From NCBI GenBank assembly GCA_964540535.1, contig CAZIMO010000001.1, forward strand, positions 186,001-250,000: DNA of 64,000 nucleotides, in the 5' to 3' direction. Shown piece by piece: positions 26,355-34,122 of the stretch. The stretch is from Fimenecus sp964540535 (lineage in GTDB: Bacteria > Bacillota > Clostridia > Oscillospirales > Acutalibacteraceae). Position numbers and translations under genes: made by a program. A model generated the notes under the pieces. That model saw nothing but the letters and a program-made list of their open reading frames with translations. It searched no databases and was not told where the DNA came from. Position 1 is the stretch's first letter; each line of letters opens with the position of its first letter.

Positions 26355-27557
26355 TTACTCCACCGCAATCTTTATTGAACTAATTGCTTTTTCGCAAATC
26401 GCCACAGCGTCGTCAGCATTTTCGCCCTGTGCTATTACAAATCCAACTCTTGCGCCGCTGCTGTTGATTTCTGTCACAGTGTCGCCCACGGTTTTAACAA
26501 AAGAAATCTGCTTAACGCCTTGAATATGTTCAGCTTCTGCCACACCGTCAATTTGTTTTATCACACCCGGCTGAACCTTGAAATATCTTATCGCAGAACC
26601 TTTATTGAATTTCGCTTTAAGGTCTGTTGGCTCGCCCAAAGAAATATTTATTGTATTTTTCACCATATCAATGCCTGTTGAGAGCGGAACCAAGTGCGTT
26701 GTAATACAGTCTCCGCCCATTCTGGCACCGATTTCAACAATTTTAGGACCTTCTTCTGTAACCATTATTTCTGTATGCGACGGTCCGTTTTCAATACCTA
26801 TTGCTTTTACTGCCGCAACAGCGACCTGAGATATTTTTTCTGCTGTTTCGGGATTGTGCTTTGTGGGCTGTGAATGACCCATCTCTACAAAATAAGGTGC
26901 ACCCGTTGTGAGTTTATCGGTAATCTGCAAAACAGTTACCTCACCGTTTACCGAAAGAGTTTCCACACTTACCTCTTTACCCTGCATATACTCTTCAACA
27001 ATCACATCGCCGCACCGTGAAAACTCTCTGCTGTATTTATACGCATTGTCTATGAGCTGTTCATTATTCAAATCGTCAATTAAATATATTCCTCGGCTTC
27101 CGGAACTGTCAGCAGGCTTTACTACAAATGGTTTTGAAAAACTTCCCACAGCCTCTTTATATTCACAAAAATCGGAAACCTTATAAAATTCAGGCACGGG
27201 AACACCATGTTCTTCAAGGCACACACGCATCATTGCCTTATTTGTGGCTTTAAGCGAAGACTCAACGCTAATTCCAACCAAATTCATCTCTTGTGCAACA
27301 GTTGCAACGGCACGCATTGGCATATCGGTTGCCAAAGTCATTATGCCGTCAATTTCGCATTCCTTTGCCGCTTTAAGAATATTCGGAATATCAATTGTGC
27401 TGATTACGAGCTTTCGGTCTGCAAATTCAAAACCCTCGGCATTTGGGTTCATATCAACTGCATAAACCTCAAGCCCCATTTCGGCGGCTTTTTTTATTCC
27501 GGGAGTCTGCAAAACGCTCGCGCCCAAAATCATTAACTTTTTTCTGCCGTTTTTCAT
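26355..27557 (-). CDS. ATP-grasp carboxylate ligase
   Basis: 400 residues. N-terminal Rossmann-like pre-ATP-grasp domain (KLMILGASVLQTPGIKKAAEMGLEVYAVD), then the ATP-grasp fold: PFVVKPADSSGSRGIYLI, VIVEEYMQGKEVSVETLSVNG, and a metal-binding end TEIMVTEEGPKIVEIGARMGGDC. The family includes carbamoyl-phosphate synthetase-like ligases that join a carboxylate to an amine through an acyl phosphate. In a capsule operon, next to a PLP enzyme, it could add an amino acid to an amino sugar. Actual substrates are unknown. Confidence 0.85.
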   Translation of the reverse strand: MKNGRKKLMILGASVLQTPGIKKAAEMGLEVYAVDMNPNAEGFEFADRKLVISTIDIPNILKAAKECEIDGIMTLATDMPMRAVATVAQEMNLVGISVESSLKATNKAMMRVCLEEHGVPVPEFYKVSDFCEYKEAVGSFSKPFVVKPADSSGSRGIYLIDDLNNEQLIDNAYKYSREFSRCGDVIVEEYMQGKEVSVETLSVNGEVTVLQITDKLTTGAPYFVEMGHSQPTKHNPETAEKISQVAVAAVKAIGIENGPSHTEIMVTEEGPKIVEIGARMGGDCITTHLVPLSTGIDMVKNTINISLGEPTDLKAKFNKGSAIRYFKVQPGVIKQIDGVAEAEHIQGVKQISFVKTVGDTVTEINSSGARVGFVIAQGENADDAVAICEKAISSIKIAVE

Positions 27558-27575
27558 AACCTATCCTTCTTAAAT

Positions 27576-28655
27576 CTATATCAAAGCTTCGATAATTATC
27601 TGTGATATTTTACGCATATCCTCTGCTGAATAACGTTGATCGCACGGGATTGCCAACATATTGTCAGCTATATGCTTACTGTTTTCGCAAACACCCTCTG
27701 CCCCTTCAGGCAAGGGCCATATAACAGGACAAAATACAGATTTTTTTGCAAGCTTACCTTGAATTTCATCACGGTCGGCAACAATCACGGGGAAATACAG
27801 CGTACTGCTTGCAGGCTCTTGCGAAATAAATTTAAGCTTACCCTTTTCACACAGCAGCGCAAGGGTTTCTGCAAGAATACTTACGTTTTTTTGCCTGTCT
27901 TTAAGAATTTTATCAAAATCGACCTTATTCAAAAGCTCTTTTGACTGTTCCGTCATTAAATAAGCATTTTTTGAAGCGTCAAGCAATTCAGAAGCCTCAT
28001 TCAGCAAGCCTCTGAATTCCGATTTTAAGGTTTCGCCGCCTGTTTTAAGATATTCGCTTTTTAACTGCATTGCGTTTTTTCTTATATCCGCAAAGCTGTT
28101 TTCAAATAAATAACAGTTATCAAAGCAATCTTTAGTAAAAAGCAATCCGCCGTCTGCAATCGACAGCCATTTTCTTATACTGATTACAGTTGCATCGGCA
28201 CAAAATCCGCTGTTGTCTATTCGATGAAGAGGATTATGTGTTCTGTCCTCAACAAATTTTGCTTTTCCAAATTTTGCTTTTAAAGAATGCAAAGCTTCGT
28301 CACACATCGGCTTTATACCGAAATATGAAATGTAAATGAAAACGCAATTATCGGAAAGCTTATTCTCAACATCTTTAATATCAACGGTACAGTCGCTGTC
28401 AAGCTTATAAAACTCCGCCTCATATCCGTTCATAATGAACGGAGAAACCATTGACTCACAGCACAGTGCGGGGAGCAATACCTTTTTATGATTTTCAGAA
28501 TATCCCATTGCCACAGCTTTAAGTGCATCTCTGCCGCTTCTGAAAAGATAAGCGTCTTTTGATTTCAGCGGATGCTCGGTATATGTATTTGCAATATACG
28601 GCAAGGTGGAGTTCCAATCAAATTCACTGCCATACTCTTTAATTAAAGTACACAC
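27576..28655 (-). CDS. PLP-dependent DegT-like aminotransferase
   Basis: 359 residues of a divergent fold-type I PLP protein. FRSGRDALKAVAMGY is the cofactor phosphate-binding region, VEDRTHNPLH replaces the common EDAAHA box, and SIRKWLSIADGGLLF gives the Schiff-base lysine K162. The RKWLSxxDGG motif occurs in a sub-family of DegT-like enzymes found in polysaccharide clusters. It lacks the long C-terminal portion of the enzyme at 9207 and is clearly not a duplicate of it. Second gene of the exopolysaccharide operon. Confidence 0.78.
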   Translation of the reverse strand: MCTLIKEYGSEFDWNSTLPYIANTYTEHPLKSKDAYLFRSGRDALKAVAMGYSENHKKVLLPALCCESMVSPFIMNGYEAEFYKLDSDCTVDIKDVENKLSDNCVFIYISYFGIKPMCDEALHSLKAKFGKAKFVEDRTHNPLHRIDNSGFCADATVISIRKWLSIADGGLLFTKDCFDNCYLFENSFADIRKNAMQLKSEYLKTGGETLKSEFRGLLNEASELLDASKNAYLMTEQSKELLNKVDFDKILKDRQKNVSILAETLALLCEKGKLKFISQEPASSTLYFPVIVADRDEIQGKLAKKSVFCPVIWPLPEGAEGVCENSKHIADNMLAIPCDQRYSAEDMRKISQIIIEALI

Positions 28656-28661
28656 AAAAAA

Positions 28662-29318
28662 TTACTCCTTATTTTCAGCATACTCTTCAAGCAATGCCTG
28701 CGCCTCTTTTTTGGCTTCTTCTTCGCCTTCGGTATCTTTATATGTATTTTCGTGCTTCAAAACCGACATAACAGTTTTAAAGAACACCTTAACATCCATT
28801 GCAAATGTGCAGTTGCGCGCATAATATGCGTCGTTTTTCATTTTAAGCTCCGCATCAGCATCATTTCTGAAATATGCTTGACTGTACCCTGTAATTCCGG
28901 GACGGACGGTGAGGAAAATTCTAATATCCTCAGGGTATTTGTCAATCCAATCAATCGGGTCGGGCCGCGGTCCGATTATACTCATTTCGCCTTTAAGAAC
29001 ATTGAAAAACTGCGGAAGCTCATCAATTGAGGTTTCACGCAGAAATCTGCCAACCTTTGTAACACGGGGATCGTCCTCGCCGTTATAAGTTGAACCGTCG
29101 GCTAAACGAATGTCGGGAGCATTTTCTTTCATTGAACGGAATTTATACATTTTGAAAAACTTGCCGTCCTTGCCTATTCTTTCACCCTTATAAAGCACTG
29201 AACCGCCGTCTTCTTTCTTTATAATAAGTGCAACGATTAAATAAATAGGAATAAAGAAAAGACACACAAAAAATGAAATAAAAATATCAATTAAACGCTT
29301 AAAAACCTTCTGATACAT
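28662..29318 (-). CDS. PglC-like initiating phosphoglycosyl transferase
   Basis: 218 residues with the reentrant helix at the N-terminus (FKRLIDIFISFFVCLFFIPIYLIVALII), a basic stretch YKFRSM, EDDPRVTKVGRFLRETSIDELPQ with the catalytic D99-E100 dyad, and GPRPDP. This is the small monotopic phosphoglycosyl transferase fold that loads the first sugar phosphate on undecaprenyl phosphate from a UDP sugar. A charged, glutamate-rich tail (TEGEEEAKKEAQALLEEYAENKE) extends beyond the fold. First gene of the operon, with the promoter ~100 bp upstream. Confidence 0.92.
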   Translation of the reverse strand: MYQKVFKRLIDIFISFFVCLFFIPIYLIVALIIKKEDGGSVLYKGERIGKDGKFFKMYKFRSMKENAPDIRLADGSTYNGEDDPRVTKVGRFLRETSIDELPQFFNVLKGEMSIIGPRPDPIDWIDKYPEDIRIFLTVRPGITGYSQAYFRNDADAELKMKNDAYYARNCTFAMDVKVFFKTVMSVLKHENTYKDTEGEEEAKKEAQALLEEYAENKE

Positions 29319-29423
29319 TTTCTTCCCCTAATTTCGTAATTATATAAATCAGTTAAAACTGTGTTTAACGCCGCATATTTCTATCAGCCAAACTTAAAAT
29401 GAGCATAAGTTCGCACGCTAAAT

Positions 29424-29452
29424 ATTATAATATATATTCCTCTTAAAGTCAA
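29424..29452 (-). promoter_or_regulatory. Promoter of the 17.6-kb exopolysaccharide operon
   Basis: On the minus strand TTGACT (29452-29447), 17-bp spacer, perfect TATAAT (29429-29424). The leader to the first gene is about 100 nt. No second promoter of this quality was seen inside the operon. A hairpin TCGGCTTA/TAAGCCGA (29469-29490) lies just upstream of the -35. Confidence 0.8.
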
Positions 29453-29567
29453 CAAAATAAAAATCTATTCGGCTTATATTTTTAAGCCGAAAACAGCAGG
29501 AAAATATTGCACAAAAATACACAAAATTTTCTGTAAATTTCTCTAAAATACACTTGCTGTATTTTCA

Positions 29568-29597
29568 TTGACTTCGCAAAAGTAATTATTGTATAAT
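29568..29597 (+). promoter_or_regulatory. Promoter of the cofE-like/guaA operon
   Basis: TTGACT (29568-29573), 18-bp spacer, TATAAT (29592-29597). It leaves a 5' leader of ~120 nt in which I see only a short GGGCATATGCCC palindrome. Confidence 0.75.
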
Positions 29598-29726
29598 AGT
29601 ATGTAAAAATCAGTGTGCTGTGATTGTTGCCTTTGTGCATATTGATTTTAAAGACCGTAAATCTTTCTTCTATGGGCATATGCCCTGTGAGAAGTTTTAA
29701 ATTTTTTATATTGGAGATTATTGGCT

Positions 29727-30917
29727 ATGGAAAGAAAAATCGGCACTGTTTCAAGAGGTATTCGCGGACCTATTATCCGCCAAGGCGACAATCTTTGCGA
29801 AATTACTGTGTCAAGCGTTCTTGAAGCGGCAGAAAGCGAAGGTTTTGAGCTTCGTGACAGAGATGTCATTTCGCTCACAGAGTCAATCGTAGCACGTGCG
29901 CAGGGCAACTACGCATCGGTTGACGAAATTGCAGCTGATGTTAAGGCAAAATTGGGCGGCGAAACAATCGGTGTTATTTTCCCGATTTTATCACGCAACC
30001 GTTTTGCAATTTGCCTTCGCGGTATTGCTAAAGGCGCAAAAAAGGTTGTACTTATGCTCAGCTATCCCAGCGATGAGGTTGGCAACTCACTCGTTTCATT
30101 GGACAAGCTTGACGAGGCGGGAGTTAATCCGTATTCAGATGTCCTTTCACTTGAGAAATACAGAGAGCTTTTCGGCGAGAACAAGCACGAATTCACAGGC
30201 GTCGACTATGTTGATTACTACTCAGGCATCATAAAAGAAACCGGCGCAGAGGTTGAGATTGTTTTTGCAAATCAGCCTAAAACAATTCTTAATTACACCG
30301 ACTGCGTTCTCACATGCGATATTCACACAAGAGAGCGCACAAAACGTATACTTAAAGCCGCAGGCGCAAAGGTTGTTTGCGGACTTGACGATATTCTCAC
30401 AGCTTCTGTAAACGGAAGCGGTTATAACGAAAACTACGGTCTTTTAGGTTCAAATAAATCTACTGAAGATACAGTCAAGCTTTTCCCGAGGGACTGCCAA
30501 GGTCTTGTTGAGGATATTCAAGCTGAAATTCTTAAAAAGACAGGCAAGCATGTTGAAGTTATGGTCTATGGCGACGGCGCTTTCAAAGATCCGCAGGGTA
30601 AAATTTGGGAGCTTGCGGACCCCGTTGTATCCCCTGCCCATACAGCAGGACTTATCGGTACGCCCAACGAATTAAAGCTTAAATATCTTGCTGACAACGA
30701 TTTCAAAAATCTTTCAGGCGCCGAGCTTAAAGAGGCTATCTCAAAGAGTATCAAGGCAAAAGAAGGCAGTCTTGTGGGCAATATGGCTTCACAGGGTACT
30801 ACTCCCCGTCAGCTTACTGACCTTATCGGTTCGCTTTGCGATCTTACAAGCGGTTCCGGCGACAAGGGAACTCCCATTATTCTTGTTCAAGGATATTTTG
30901 ATAACTATACAGACTGA
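29727..30917 (+). CDS. CofE-like (F420-0:L-glutamate ligase family) protein
   Basis: 396 residues from the ATG at 29727 (TTGGAG ten bases upstream; a TTG at 29721 is too near). The front residues GTVSRGIRGPIIRQGDNL and SLTESIVARAQGNYASVDEIAADV match the CofE fold, with the conserved SKIVS/TESIVA helix. Clostridia generally lack F420, and these homologues have no assigned function; the CofE fold makes gamma-glutamyl bonds using a nucleoside triphosphate. The C-terminal end (NMASQGTTPRQLTDLIGSLCDLTSGSGDKGTPII) is unlike archaeal CofE. It precedes a stand-alone GMP synthase subunit by 19 bp, suggesting a shared pathway. Family likely, function unknown. Confidence 0.72.
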   Translation: MERKIGTVSRGIRGPIIRQGDNLCEITVSSVLEAAESEGFELRDRDVISLTESIVARAQGNYASVDEIAADVKAKLGGETIGVIFPILSRNRFAICLRGIAKGAKKVVLMLSYPSDEVGNSLVSLDKLDEAGVNPYSDVLSLEKYRELFGENKHEFTGVDYVDYYSGIIKETGAEVEIVFANQPKTILNYTDCVLTCDIHTRERTKRILKAAGAKVVCGLDDILTASVNGSGYNENYGLLGSNKSTEDTVKLFPRDCQGLVEDIQAEILKKTGKHVEVMVYGDGAFKDPQGKIWELADPVVSPAHTAGLIGTPNELKLKYLADNDFKNLSGAELKEAISKSIKAKEGSLVGNMASQGTTPRQLTDLIGSLCDLTSGSGDKGTPIILVQGYFDNYTD

Positions 30918-30936
30918 TTAACGGAGGAATTTATAA

Positions 30937-31938
30937 ATGGATAACAATGTAAGACCTGAATCAATGGAAAGAATTACTACCAAAGCACTTGCCGAGGCTT
31001 TTATCGACGAGCAAATTGAAGCTGTTCGCAAACAGGTCGGCGATAAGAAAGTTCTTCTCGCACTTTCCGGCGGTGTTGACTCTTCAGTAGTTGCAGCTCT
31101 TCTCATAAAGGCAATCGGCAAACAGTTAGTTTGTGTTCACGTAAACCACGGTCTTATGAGAAAGAACGAAAGCGAACAGGTTACAGCGATTTTCGGCAAA
31201 GAGCTTGATGCTAACCTTATTTATGTTGACGCAACCGATCGTTTTCTTGACCTTCTTGCAGGCGTAAGCGAACCCGAAAATAAGAGAAAGATTATCGGTA
31301 AAGAATTTATCAATGTATTTGCTGACGAGGCAAGAAAGCTTGAGGGTATTGAGTTCTTGGCACAGGGTACAATTTACCCTGATATTCTTGAAAGCTTTAA
31401 AAAGGCTGAAGGCAAAAAAGCAATTAAATCCCACCACAATGTCGGCGGACTGCCGGAGGATCTTAACTTTAAGCTTGTTGAGCCTATTAAACTTCTCTTT
31501 AAGGATGAAGTGCGCGTAGTCGGCGAAGCGCTCGGTCTTCCTCACTCTATGGTTTACCGTCAGCCGTTCCCCGGACCGGGTCTTGGTGTTCGCTGTCTTG
31601 GTGCAATCACACGCGACCGACTTCACGCTCTTCGTGAAGCAGACGCAATTCTCCGCGAAGAATTCGACAAAAACGGACTTGCAGAAAAAGTTTGGCAGTA
31701 TTTCATCGTTGTACCGGATATTAAGAGCGTCGGAGTTAAGGATGAAAGCCGTTATGAAGGCTGGCCCGCAATTATCCGCGCAATAAATACAAAAGACGCT
31801 ATGAGCGCAACAATCGAAGAAATCCCCTATGCAGTTCTTCATAAGATTACAGACAGAATCACTCATGAGGTCGACGGCATCAACCGCGTGCTTTACGACT
31901 TAACCCCCAAACCCGTCGGAACAATTGAGTGGGAATGA
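30937..31938 (+). CDS. guaA: GMP synthase ATP-pyrophosphatase subunit without amidotransferase domain
   Basis: 333 residues, GGAGG site before the ATG. Residues 44-50 are the PP-loop SGGVDSS; later GTIYPDILES, KSHHNVGGLPEDL, and the dimerisation half with RQPFPGPGLGVRCLG and RITHEVDGINRVLYDLTPKPVGTIEWE, ending as GuaA does. Bacterial GuaA is usually ~510 residues with an N-terminal class I glutaminase; here that domain is missing and no glutaminase gene lies next to it. The arrangement matches archaeal split GMP synthase (GuaAb). Catalysis would use free ammonia or a separate glutaminase. Confidence 0.9.
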   Translation: MDNNVRPESMERITTKALAEAFIDEQIEAVRKQVGDKKVLLALSGGVDSSVVAALLIKAIGKQLVCVHVNHGLMRKNESEQVTAIFGKELDANLIYVDATDRFLDLLAGVSEPENKRKIIGKEFINVFADEARKLEGIEFLAQGTIYPDILESFKKAEGKKAIKSHHNVGGLPEDLNFKLVEPIKLLFKDEVRVVGEALGLPHSMVYRQPFPGPGLGVRCLGAITRDRLHALREADAILREEFDKNGLAEKVWQYFIVVPDIKSVGVKDESRYEGWPAIIRAINTKDAMSATIEEIPYAVLHKITDRITHEVDGINRVLYDLTPKPVGTIEWE

Positions 31939-32037
31939 TTTCACACCCACGAAAAAGCCCGTAATTACCGGATTTTCTAAACCACAATGCCCTCTGTGGC
32001 AACAAAACGGCAACATTATTTGAATTATCTTAAGAAT

Positions 32038-32075
32038 AATCATAGCCGCCGGTTAAACCGATGGTTATGACTTGT
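32038..32075. other. Hairpin in the guaA-ABC-F intergenic region
   Basis: TCATAGCC pairs with GGTTATGA and an inner CGGTT with ACCG, giving a long stem-loop without a T tract. The surrounding 31939-32105 holds no gene. It also contains CCACA..TGTGG around 31981-31998, and this stretch may be the seam of an acquired segment. Confidence 0.4.
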
Positions 32076-32105
32076 AACATTTTTACAGCAGCTTTTTGAT
32101 AATAC

Positions 32106-32134
32106 TTGACTGTTTGCCGAAATTTTGATATATT
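32106..32134 (+). promoter_or_regulatory. Promoter of the ABC-F leader
   Basis: TTGACT (32106-32111), 17-bp spacer, TATATT (32129-32134). Predicted start near 32141, ~23 nt before the leader peptide ATG, leaving a ~365-nt leader before the ABC-F gene. Confidence 0.8.
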
Positions 32135-32163
32135 ATTTTTAATTGAAAGAAAGAGGTGGAAAG

Positions 32164-32187
32164 ATGATTAACTTTTCTTGCAGATAA
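32164..32187 (+). CDS. Seven-codon leader peptide MINFSCR
   Basis: ATG-ATT-AAC-TTT-TCT-TGC-AGA-TAA, preceded by a strong site (AAGAGGTGG). It lies at the very start of the ABC-F leader RNA and overlaps helix strand 1 of the proposed attenuator (32170-32182). Such peptides report ribosome stalling by antibiotics in ABC-F and erm leaders. Its size is far below normal genes; support is the ribosome site, position and overlap with the pairing strand. Confidence 0.65.
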   Translation: MINFSCR

Positions 32188-32349
32188 AATCGGAATATGC
32201 AATAGTGCTTTTTATTGTACTGTTGCGCTCATTGCAAGAAAGTTATAAGTCTATCTAACTCTATATAGTGCTATTTCCGCTTTGTTCAGTGGTGTAATTG
32301 TGCTATGACGAGCCGTAAGAATTGACTTTCTTGCGGCTCTTATTTTTTG
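32170..32349 (+). promoter_or_regulatory. Transcription attenuator upstream of the ABC-F gene
   Basis: Four strands compete. Strand 1, AACTTTTCTTGCA (32170-32182, inside the leader peptide), is complementary to strand 2, TGCAAGAAAGTT (32233-32244). Strand 2 is also complementary over 11 bases to strand 4, GACTTTCTTGC (32324-32334). Strand 4 is part of the right arm of a terminator: GAGCCGTAAGAA (32310-32321) with TTCTTGCGGCTC (32328-32339), then TTATTTTTTG. When a ribosome stalls on the leader peptide, strand 1 is masked and strand 2 can open the terminator. Pairings are visible in the sequence; the switch mechanism is inferred from known ABC-F attenuators. Confidence 0.75.
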
Positions 32350-32351
32350 TT

Positions 32352-32463
32352 AAAGGAAGTGGCTTTGATGTAAACCGCAAAATTGGTTGTTACGCATGAT
32401 TCACTCCGTATAGCGTCGGTAAATATCGGTAAAGTCTATACGGAGTGAAATATCGCCGTAACA
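32352..32463 (+). promoter_or_regulatory. Start-stop mini-ORF and long hairpin before the ABC-F gene
   Basis: AAAGGAAG is followed nine bases on by ATG-TAA (32368-32373), a start codon directly followed by a stop. Downstream, TTCACTCCGTATAG (32400-32413) pairs perfectly with CTATACGGAGTGAA (32436-32449), and an outer TGTTACG (32388-32394) with CGTAACA (32457-32463). There is no T tract, so it is not a terminator. The structure ends ~30 nt before the ABC-F ribosome site and may be a second control layer. Confidence 0.5.
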
Positions 32464-32506
32464 CCGACTTTGTATCTAACAAGACATACAAAGGAGAATT
32501 ATGCTT

Positions 32507-33967
32507 ATGTCAATGATTAAAATAGAAAATCTTACCTTCTCCTACCCAACGGGCTATGACAATATCTTTGAAGATGTAAATTTTCAGATCGACACCGATT
32601 GGAATCTCGGCTTTGTTGGAAGAAACGGCAGAGGAAAAACAACACTGTTAAACCTCTTGCTCGGTAAGTATGAGTATAGCGGTAAAATCCACTCATCTGT
32701 GCAGTTTGATTATTTTCCATATCCCGTAGCTGACAAAAAGAAGTGTACCAACGAAATTTTCTTTGAAATCGCACCGGGATCTGAAGAATGGGAACTGATG
32801 CGAGAGCTGTCCTATTTGGACGTGAATGCCGATGTGCTTTATCGCCCCTTTGAAACACTTTCAAACGGCGAACAAACAAAGGTACTGTTGGCGGCGTTGT
32901 TTTGCAATGAAGGAAACTTTCTTTTGATTGACGAGCCGACAAACCATTTGGATACGAAAGCTCGTGAAATGGTAGCCGCCTATCTGAAAAAGAAAAAAGG
33001 CTTTATACTTGTATCTCACGACCGCCGTTTTTTGGATGGCTGTGTTGACCACATCCTGTCGCTAAACAGGGCAAATATTGAAGTGCAAAGCGGAAATTTT
33101 TCCTCTTGGATGGCAAACTTTGAGCGGCAGCAGGAATTTGAATTGGCACAAAACGAACGCTTACAAAAGGACATCAGTCGATTGCAGCAGTCGGCAAAAC
33201 GTTCCGCGGTGTGGTCTGACCGAGTGGAAGCATCCAAGATTGGCGCGGCAGATAAAGGATATGTCGGGCATAAAGCCGCAAAAATGATGAAGCGTTCAAA
33301 GACAATCGAGGCAAGACAGCAACAGGCAATCGAGCAAAAATCAGGGCTTCTAAAAAACATCGAAACTACCGAAAAATTGAAGCTCACGCCTTTGATGTAT
33401 CACGCTGACACGCTCGTTTCCTTTTCTGATGTTTCGGTATGTTATGTTGGAAATACGGTATGTGAGCCTGTTTCCTTCACTGTACAGCGAGGAGATCGGG
33501 TCGTGCTTGACGGCAGAAACGGAAGTGGCAAAAGCAGTTTGCTGAAGCTCTTAATAGGTGAGCCTATCGCGCATACAGGGACGCTGCAATTAGGCGCGGG
33601 GCTTGTAATTTCCTATGTGCCGCAGGACACTTCTCATTTGAAAGGGAGGCTGTCCGATTTTGCAGAAGAAAACCATATAGACGAAAGTTTGTTCAAGGCA
33701 ATACTGCGAAAAATGGACTTTGATAGAATACAGTTTGAGAAAGATATCCGAGACTTTTCCGGCGGTCAGAAGAAAAAAGTGCTGATAGCAAAAAGCCTTT
33801 GTGAGCCGGCGCATCTGTATATATGGGACGAACCGCTTAACTTTATTGATGTCTATTCCCGTATGCAGATTGAGCAGCTAATAAAGGAGTTTTCTCCTAC
33901 GATGATTTTTGTGGAACACGACAGCGCGTTCAGAGATTCGGTTTCCACAAAAACAGTACAGTTATAA
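32507..33967 (+). CDS. Lsa-like ABC-F ribosomal protection protein
   Basis: 486 residues from the ATG at 32507; ATGs at 32501 and 32513 are alternatives behind the same AAAGGAG site. Two ABC ATPase domains without membrane segments. First: GRNGRGKTT, LSNGEQTK, LLIDEPTNHLD. Second: GRNGSGKSS, FSGGQKKK, YIWDEPLNFID. The helical linker between them (residues ~190-280, QNERLQKDISRLQQSAKRSAVWSDRVEASK) reaches the ribosome. The second signature FSGGQKKK and DEPLNFID, and a size near 490, match the Lsa group that protects against lincosamides, streptogramins A and pleuromutilins. Codons (many GGC, CTG, GCG) look richer in GC than flanking genes. Resistance spectrum is not shown by sequence. Confidence 0.85.
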   Translation: MSMIKIENLTFSYPTGYDNIFEDVNFQIDTDWNLGFVGRNGRGKTTLLNLLLGKYEYSGKIHSSVQFDYFPYPVADKKKCTNEIFFEIAPGSEEWELMRELSYLDVNADVLYRPFETLSNGEQTKVLLAALFCNEGNFLLIDEPTNHLDTKAREMVAAYLKKKKGFILVSHDRRFLDGCVDHILSLNRANIEVQSGNFSSWMANFERQQEFELAQNERLQKDISRLQQSAKRSAVWSDRVEASKIGAADKGYVGHKAAKMMKRSKTIEARQQQAIEQKSGLLKNIETTEKLKLTPLMYHADTLVSFSDVSVCYVGNTVCEPVSFTVQRGDRVVLDGRNGSGKSSLLKLLIGEPIAHTGTLQLGAGLVISYVPQDTSHLKGRLSDFAEENHIDESLFKAILRKMDFDRIQFEKDIRDFSGGQKKKVLIAKSLCEPAHLYIWDEPLNFIDVYSRMQIEQLIKEFSPTMIFVEHDSAFRDSVSTKTVQL

Positions 33968-34122
33968 AGCGAAGCATCGCAGGGCGAGAAATGCTCCTTA
34001 AGAAACAGAGAAGTTCTGATACGTATGCACAATAAAAATAGAATTTCTAACACAAGCAAACAATATAAATCATGATTTTGTTTCAGCAATCCTTTAAAAT
34101 TACAGTACAGGCAGGTGATAAA

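Noticed and set aside
31126..31866. A 246-codon minus-strand frame across guaA
   Set aside because: It is the shadow of a highly conserved guaA on the plus strand, and its product matches nothing known.
17641..31938. Idea that the organism makes coenzyme F420, from the FrhB-like and CofE-like genes
   Set aside because: FrhB-like proteins are common partners of pyruvyl transferases in capsule loci, and CofE-like proteins occur in Clostridia without F420. No other F420 gene is seen here.
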